A stretch of 64,000 bases of DNA from the NCBI RefSeq assembly GCF_035984655.1, contig NZ_JAXCHT010000010.1:59815-123814 (forward strand). The letters run 5' to 3'. The stretch's first letter is position 1. Every line of letters begins with the position of its first letter. Positions 61,705 through 64,000 of this stretch are shown piece by piece. This stretch comes from Actimicrobium sp035984655. Lineage in GTDB: Bacteria; Pseudomonadota; Gammaproteobacteria; Burkholderiales; Burkholderiaceae_D. Below the pieces are notes generated by a model. It saw only the letters and a program-made list of their open reading frames with translations, made no database searches and was not told the origin of the DNA. The position numbers and the translations under genes are program-made.

Positions 61705-63405
61705 ATGCCGCTAACCCTCGCCACCGGCCACGCCAGTGCCACCGGCAAGCGCCCGCGCAACGAGGATTTCGTCGGCATGGTCACGCCGCGTGAGCCGGAA
61801 CTGTCGGTCAAGGGCGTGCTGGCAGCGCTGGCCGACGGCGTCTCCGGCGACCAGGGTGGTCGCGAAGCGGCCGAGTACGCGGTGCGCGGGCTGCTGTCGG
61901 ATTACTACGCCACGCCCGACACCTGGCCGGTCGCGCAGGCACTCGAACGCGTGCTGGTCGCCACCAACAGCTGGGTCCAGCATCAGGGTGCAATGCGGCC
62001 CGAACTGGCCGGCATGGCCACGACCCTGACCTGCCTCGTGCTGCGCGGCGGCTTCTATCACTTTGCCCATGTCGGCGACACCCGCCTGTATCTGCTGCGG
62101 GGCGGCACGCTGACCCGGCTCACCACCGATCACGTCTGGGACCGCCCCGAAATGCAGCACGTGCTGACCCGTGCCATCGGACTGGATTCGCGCGTGGCGA
62201 TCGACCATGGCATGGGCGAATTGCAGTTGCGCGATGTATTCCTGCTGGCCAGCGACGGCGTCTGGAATGCGCTGACCCATTTCGATCTGACCTGGCACCT
62301 GTCGGCGCTGGCGCTGGGCCAGCACGATGCCGACACGACTGCCGCCGCGCTGGTGCGGGCCGCGCTCGAGGCCGGCTCCAGCGACAACGCCAGCGCGCTG
62401 GTGCTGCGCATCGACGCCCTGCCAGAACAGGATTTGCGCGATGCACTGTCGGCCTTGCAGCATCTGCCGGTGCCGCCCCGCTTCAAGCCCGGCCAGGAGA
62501 TCGACGGCTATCGCATTGACAGCCTGCTGCACAGCTCGCGCGCCACGCTGTTATACCGCGTCACCGACCTGCACAGCGGCCGCGCGCTGGTGCTGAAAAC
62601 ACTGCAGCCGGAAAGCGGCAGCGACCCGCACGAGCGTGCCGCCTTCGCGCACGAGGAATGGCTGGCCAAACGTGCGGTGGCGCGCTTCTTCGCGCAGGTG
62701 ATCACGCCGCAGCAACGCAGCGCACTTTATACGTTGACCACCTGGCATGACGGCAGCACGCTGCAGCAACTGCTCGATGCGCAAATCCATTTCACCATTC
62801 CCGACGTGATCGCGCACGGCACCAAACTGGTTCGCGCAGTCGGTGCGCTGCATCGGCGCAGCATCCTGCATCGCGACGTCAAGCCGGCCAATTGCCATCT
62901 CGGGCTGGATGGCGAATTGCGCTTGCTGGATTTCGGCGTAGCGCAATCGGGCTTCGATCCGCAGCCGTCCGACGCACCCATGGCCGGGACGCCGTCCTAT
63001 CTCGCGCCGGAACAGTTCGACGGCGCCGCTCCCTCGCGCCAGACTGATCTGTACGCGATAGGCGTCACGCTGTATCAGTTACTTACTCGACATTATCCGT
63101 ACGGCGAAATCGAAGCCTTTCAGCGCCCGCGCTTCGGCCAGGCGACGCCACCGACGCGTTACCGGCCGCAGATACCGCACTGGCTGGAAAACGTCGTCAT
63201 GAAAGCAATTGCCCGTGATCCTGCCGACCGCTTCGAAACGGCCGAGGAATTCTTGCTGGCGCTGGAGCGCGGCGCCACGCGGGCTCTGTCAGCAGCGCCA
63301 CCCATGCCGTTGCTGCAACGCGATGCGGCGGCGGTGTGGCGCGGCGCGGCGCTGGTGTTGCTGGTTTTAAATCTGTTGCTGATTTATTTACTTGTAGTGC
63401 GGTAA
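61705..63405 (+). CDS. Bifunctional PP2C phosphatase / serine-threonine kinase
   Basis: A 566-residue fusion. Residues 1-245 are a PP2C phosphatase with RPRNEDFVGM, LADGVSGDQGG, HVGDTRLYLLR, LLASDGVW and SSDNASALVLR. Residues 265-525 are a Hanks-type kinase with the lysine in LVLKTLQ, HRDVKPANCHL, LLDFGVAQ and TPSYLAPEQF. The glycine-rich loop (LLHSSRATLLY) is degenerate. A single C-terminal helix (GAALVLLVLNLLLIYLLVV) anchors the protein so both domains face the cytoplasm. It starts four bases after narK and probably controls a component of nitrate assimilation; the target is unknown. Confidence 0.9.
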   Translation: MPLTLATGHASATGKRPRNEDFVGMVTPREPELSVKGVLAALADGVSGDQGGREAAEYAVRGLLSDYYATPDTWPVAQALERVLVATNSWVQHQGAMRPELAGMATTLTCLVLRGGFYHFAHVGDTRLYLLRGGTLTRLTTDHVWDRPEMQHVLTRAIGLDSRVAIDHGMGELQLRDVFLLASDGVWNALTHFDLTWHLSALALGQHDADTTAAALVRAALEAGSSDNASALVLRIDALPEQDLRDALSALQHLPVPPRFKPGQEIDGYRIDSLLHSSRATLLYRVTDLHSGRALVLKTLQPESGSDPHERAAFAHEEWLAKRAVARFFAQVITPQQRSALYTLTTWHDGSTLQQLLDAQIHFTIPDVIAHGTKLVRAVGALHRRSILHRDVKPANCHLGLDGELRLLDFGVAQSGFDPQPSDAPMAGTPSYLAPEQFDGAAPSRQTDLYAIGVTLYQLLTRHYPYGEIEAFQRPRFGQATPPTRYRPQIPHWLENVVMKAIARDPADRFETAEEFLLALERGATRALSAAPPMPLLQRDAAAVWRGAALVLLVLNLLLIYLLVVR

Positions 63406-63587
63406 ATCCTTAGCTGCTTTACCCAATCCATCTCGTCGGCAAGGTTACATTCCGCCCACTGCCATCTCTCTCGTTTCAATATCCTCTGATCACCGTCATT
63501 TGGCCGCATTAAATGTGCTATGTTGCCGTTGCCTGATTGCATCAAAAAATACTGATCAGACCATAAAAAATAAACAGAGGGAAATCG

Positions 63588-63965
63588 ATGGAATTATCGT
63601 TACGAATCGCATTCAGCAACAAGAGTAAAAATCTACCGGCTTCAATTCGTCGTCACGCATTGCATGGTTGTGTCGTTGCGTTCGCCATGCTGGCCAGTGG
63701 ATGCGTATCAATGAATCAATACGTTGACTCCGCACTACCCAAAATCTCCTACACCGCTTTAAAGCCAATCGAGCCAAAGCAGTCAGTTCAGGTCTTTCTC
63801 GAATTTCGTACACGTGGCGTGACCAATGCGGCGGCCACCGCCCTGCTTCAACCGACTGTCATCGACACACTGATGAAGTCAAAGATGTTCAGTGATGTTT
63901 TAGTGCACCTCGTTATACACAATTCGCCTGATCACCCAGCCGACGTAGCGCGCGCATCGTTTTGA
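63588..63965 (+). CDS. Putative lipoprotein, possibly truncated
   Basis: A 125-residue protein with an AGAGGGA ribosome binding site. The signal RRHALHGCVVAFAMLASGC ends in a lipobox-like LASGC near residue 40. The following VQVFLEFRTRGVTNAAATALLQPTVIDTL resembles a small group of lipoproteins. The last 22 residues (VLVHLVIHNSPDHPADVARASF) look unlike a natural end, so a frameshift or truncation near 63895 is possible. Composition is clearly more AT-rich than the neighbours, hinting at a recent acquisition. Confidence 0.6.
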   Translation: MELSLRIAFSNKSKNLPASIRRHALHGCVVAFAMLASGCVSMNQYVDSALPKISYTALKPIEPKQSVQVFLEFRTRGVTNAAATALLQPTVIDTLMKSKMFSDVLVHLVIHNSPDHPADVARASF

Positions 63966-64000
63966 CAGCGACATGCACATCTTTCAAGCCCAACCAGATC

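Overview
The window reads as chromosomal DNA of a GC-rich betaproteobacterium, most likely Burkholderiales and probably Oxalobacteraceae. The pointers are the DUF3460-scpA-panC order, the rpsU-yqeY-dnaG-rpoD operon with a long alanine/lysine/proline-rich RpoD extension, an OxlT-type transporter beside an NAD-linked formate dehydrogenase, and a nasA-nirBD-narK set with a fused phosphatase/kinase. I assigned this by recognising protein families and gene order; no database search was run.

Layout. 1-6.7 kb: end of a SulP permease, DUF3460, scpA, panC, a btuF-like binding protein, a membrane protein of unknown function, an orphan ParA coupled to a cupin, a thioesterase and an EAL protein. 6.8-10.7 kb: a leftward vitamin B12 uptake operon (btuB-btuC-btuD) behind a promoter and a cobalamin riboswitch; its binding protein lies about 4 kb away next to panC. 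11-13.6 kb: a translationally coupled cheZ-cheA pair ending in a terminator. 13.7-21.1 kb: a stress-like and accessory stretch with an SRPBCC-Hsp20 fusion ORF, a glycosyltransferase, a GlcG-like protein, a membrane protein, a hybrid histidine kinase, transaldolase and a repeat-containing hydrophilic protein. 21.2-27.3 kb: formate dehydrogenase (fdsA, and fdsB carrying a NuoE-like part) with an OxlT-like transporter, presumably for oxalate/formate use. 27.7-36.3 kb: an MCP, outer-membrane phospholipase A, a DMT transporter, an RNA helicase, initiator tRNA, a sorbosone-dehydrogenase-like protein, a small HTH-like protein and a HAD phosphatase. 36.3-41.2 kb: a K+ channel and a compact four-gene chemosensory-like operon (membrane CheA without a CheW domain, mini-MCP, CheX-like, CheY). 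41.4-44.2 kb: a DUF6502/DUF5666 pair, the second with an in-frame amber codon, and tRNA-Ile(CAT). 44.3-49.7 kb: the macromolecular synthesis operon. 49.8-53.5 kb: a flavoprotein, a YbdK-type ligase and a cation/proton antiporter. 53.6-63.4 kb: nitrate assimilation (ybiB, nasA, nirD, nirB leftward; narK and the phosphatase/kinase rightward) around two divergent sigma-54 type promoters. The last 0.6 kb is visibly more AT-rich and carries a short lipoprotein ORF.

The best candidates for something undescribed are the CheW-less chemosensory operon at 37.1-41.2 kb, the SRPBCC-Hsp20 ORF with a strong internal ribosome binding site, and the PP2C/kinase fusion tied to nitrate uptake. No CRISPR array, prophage or insertion sequence was seen.
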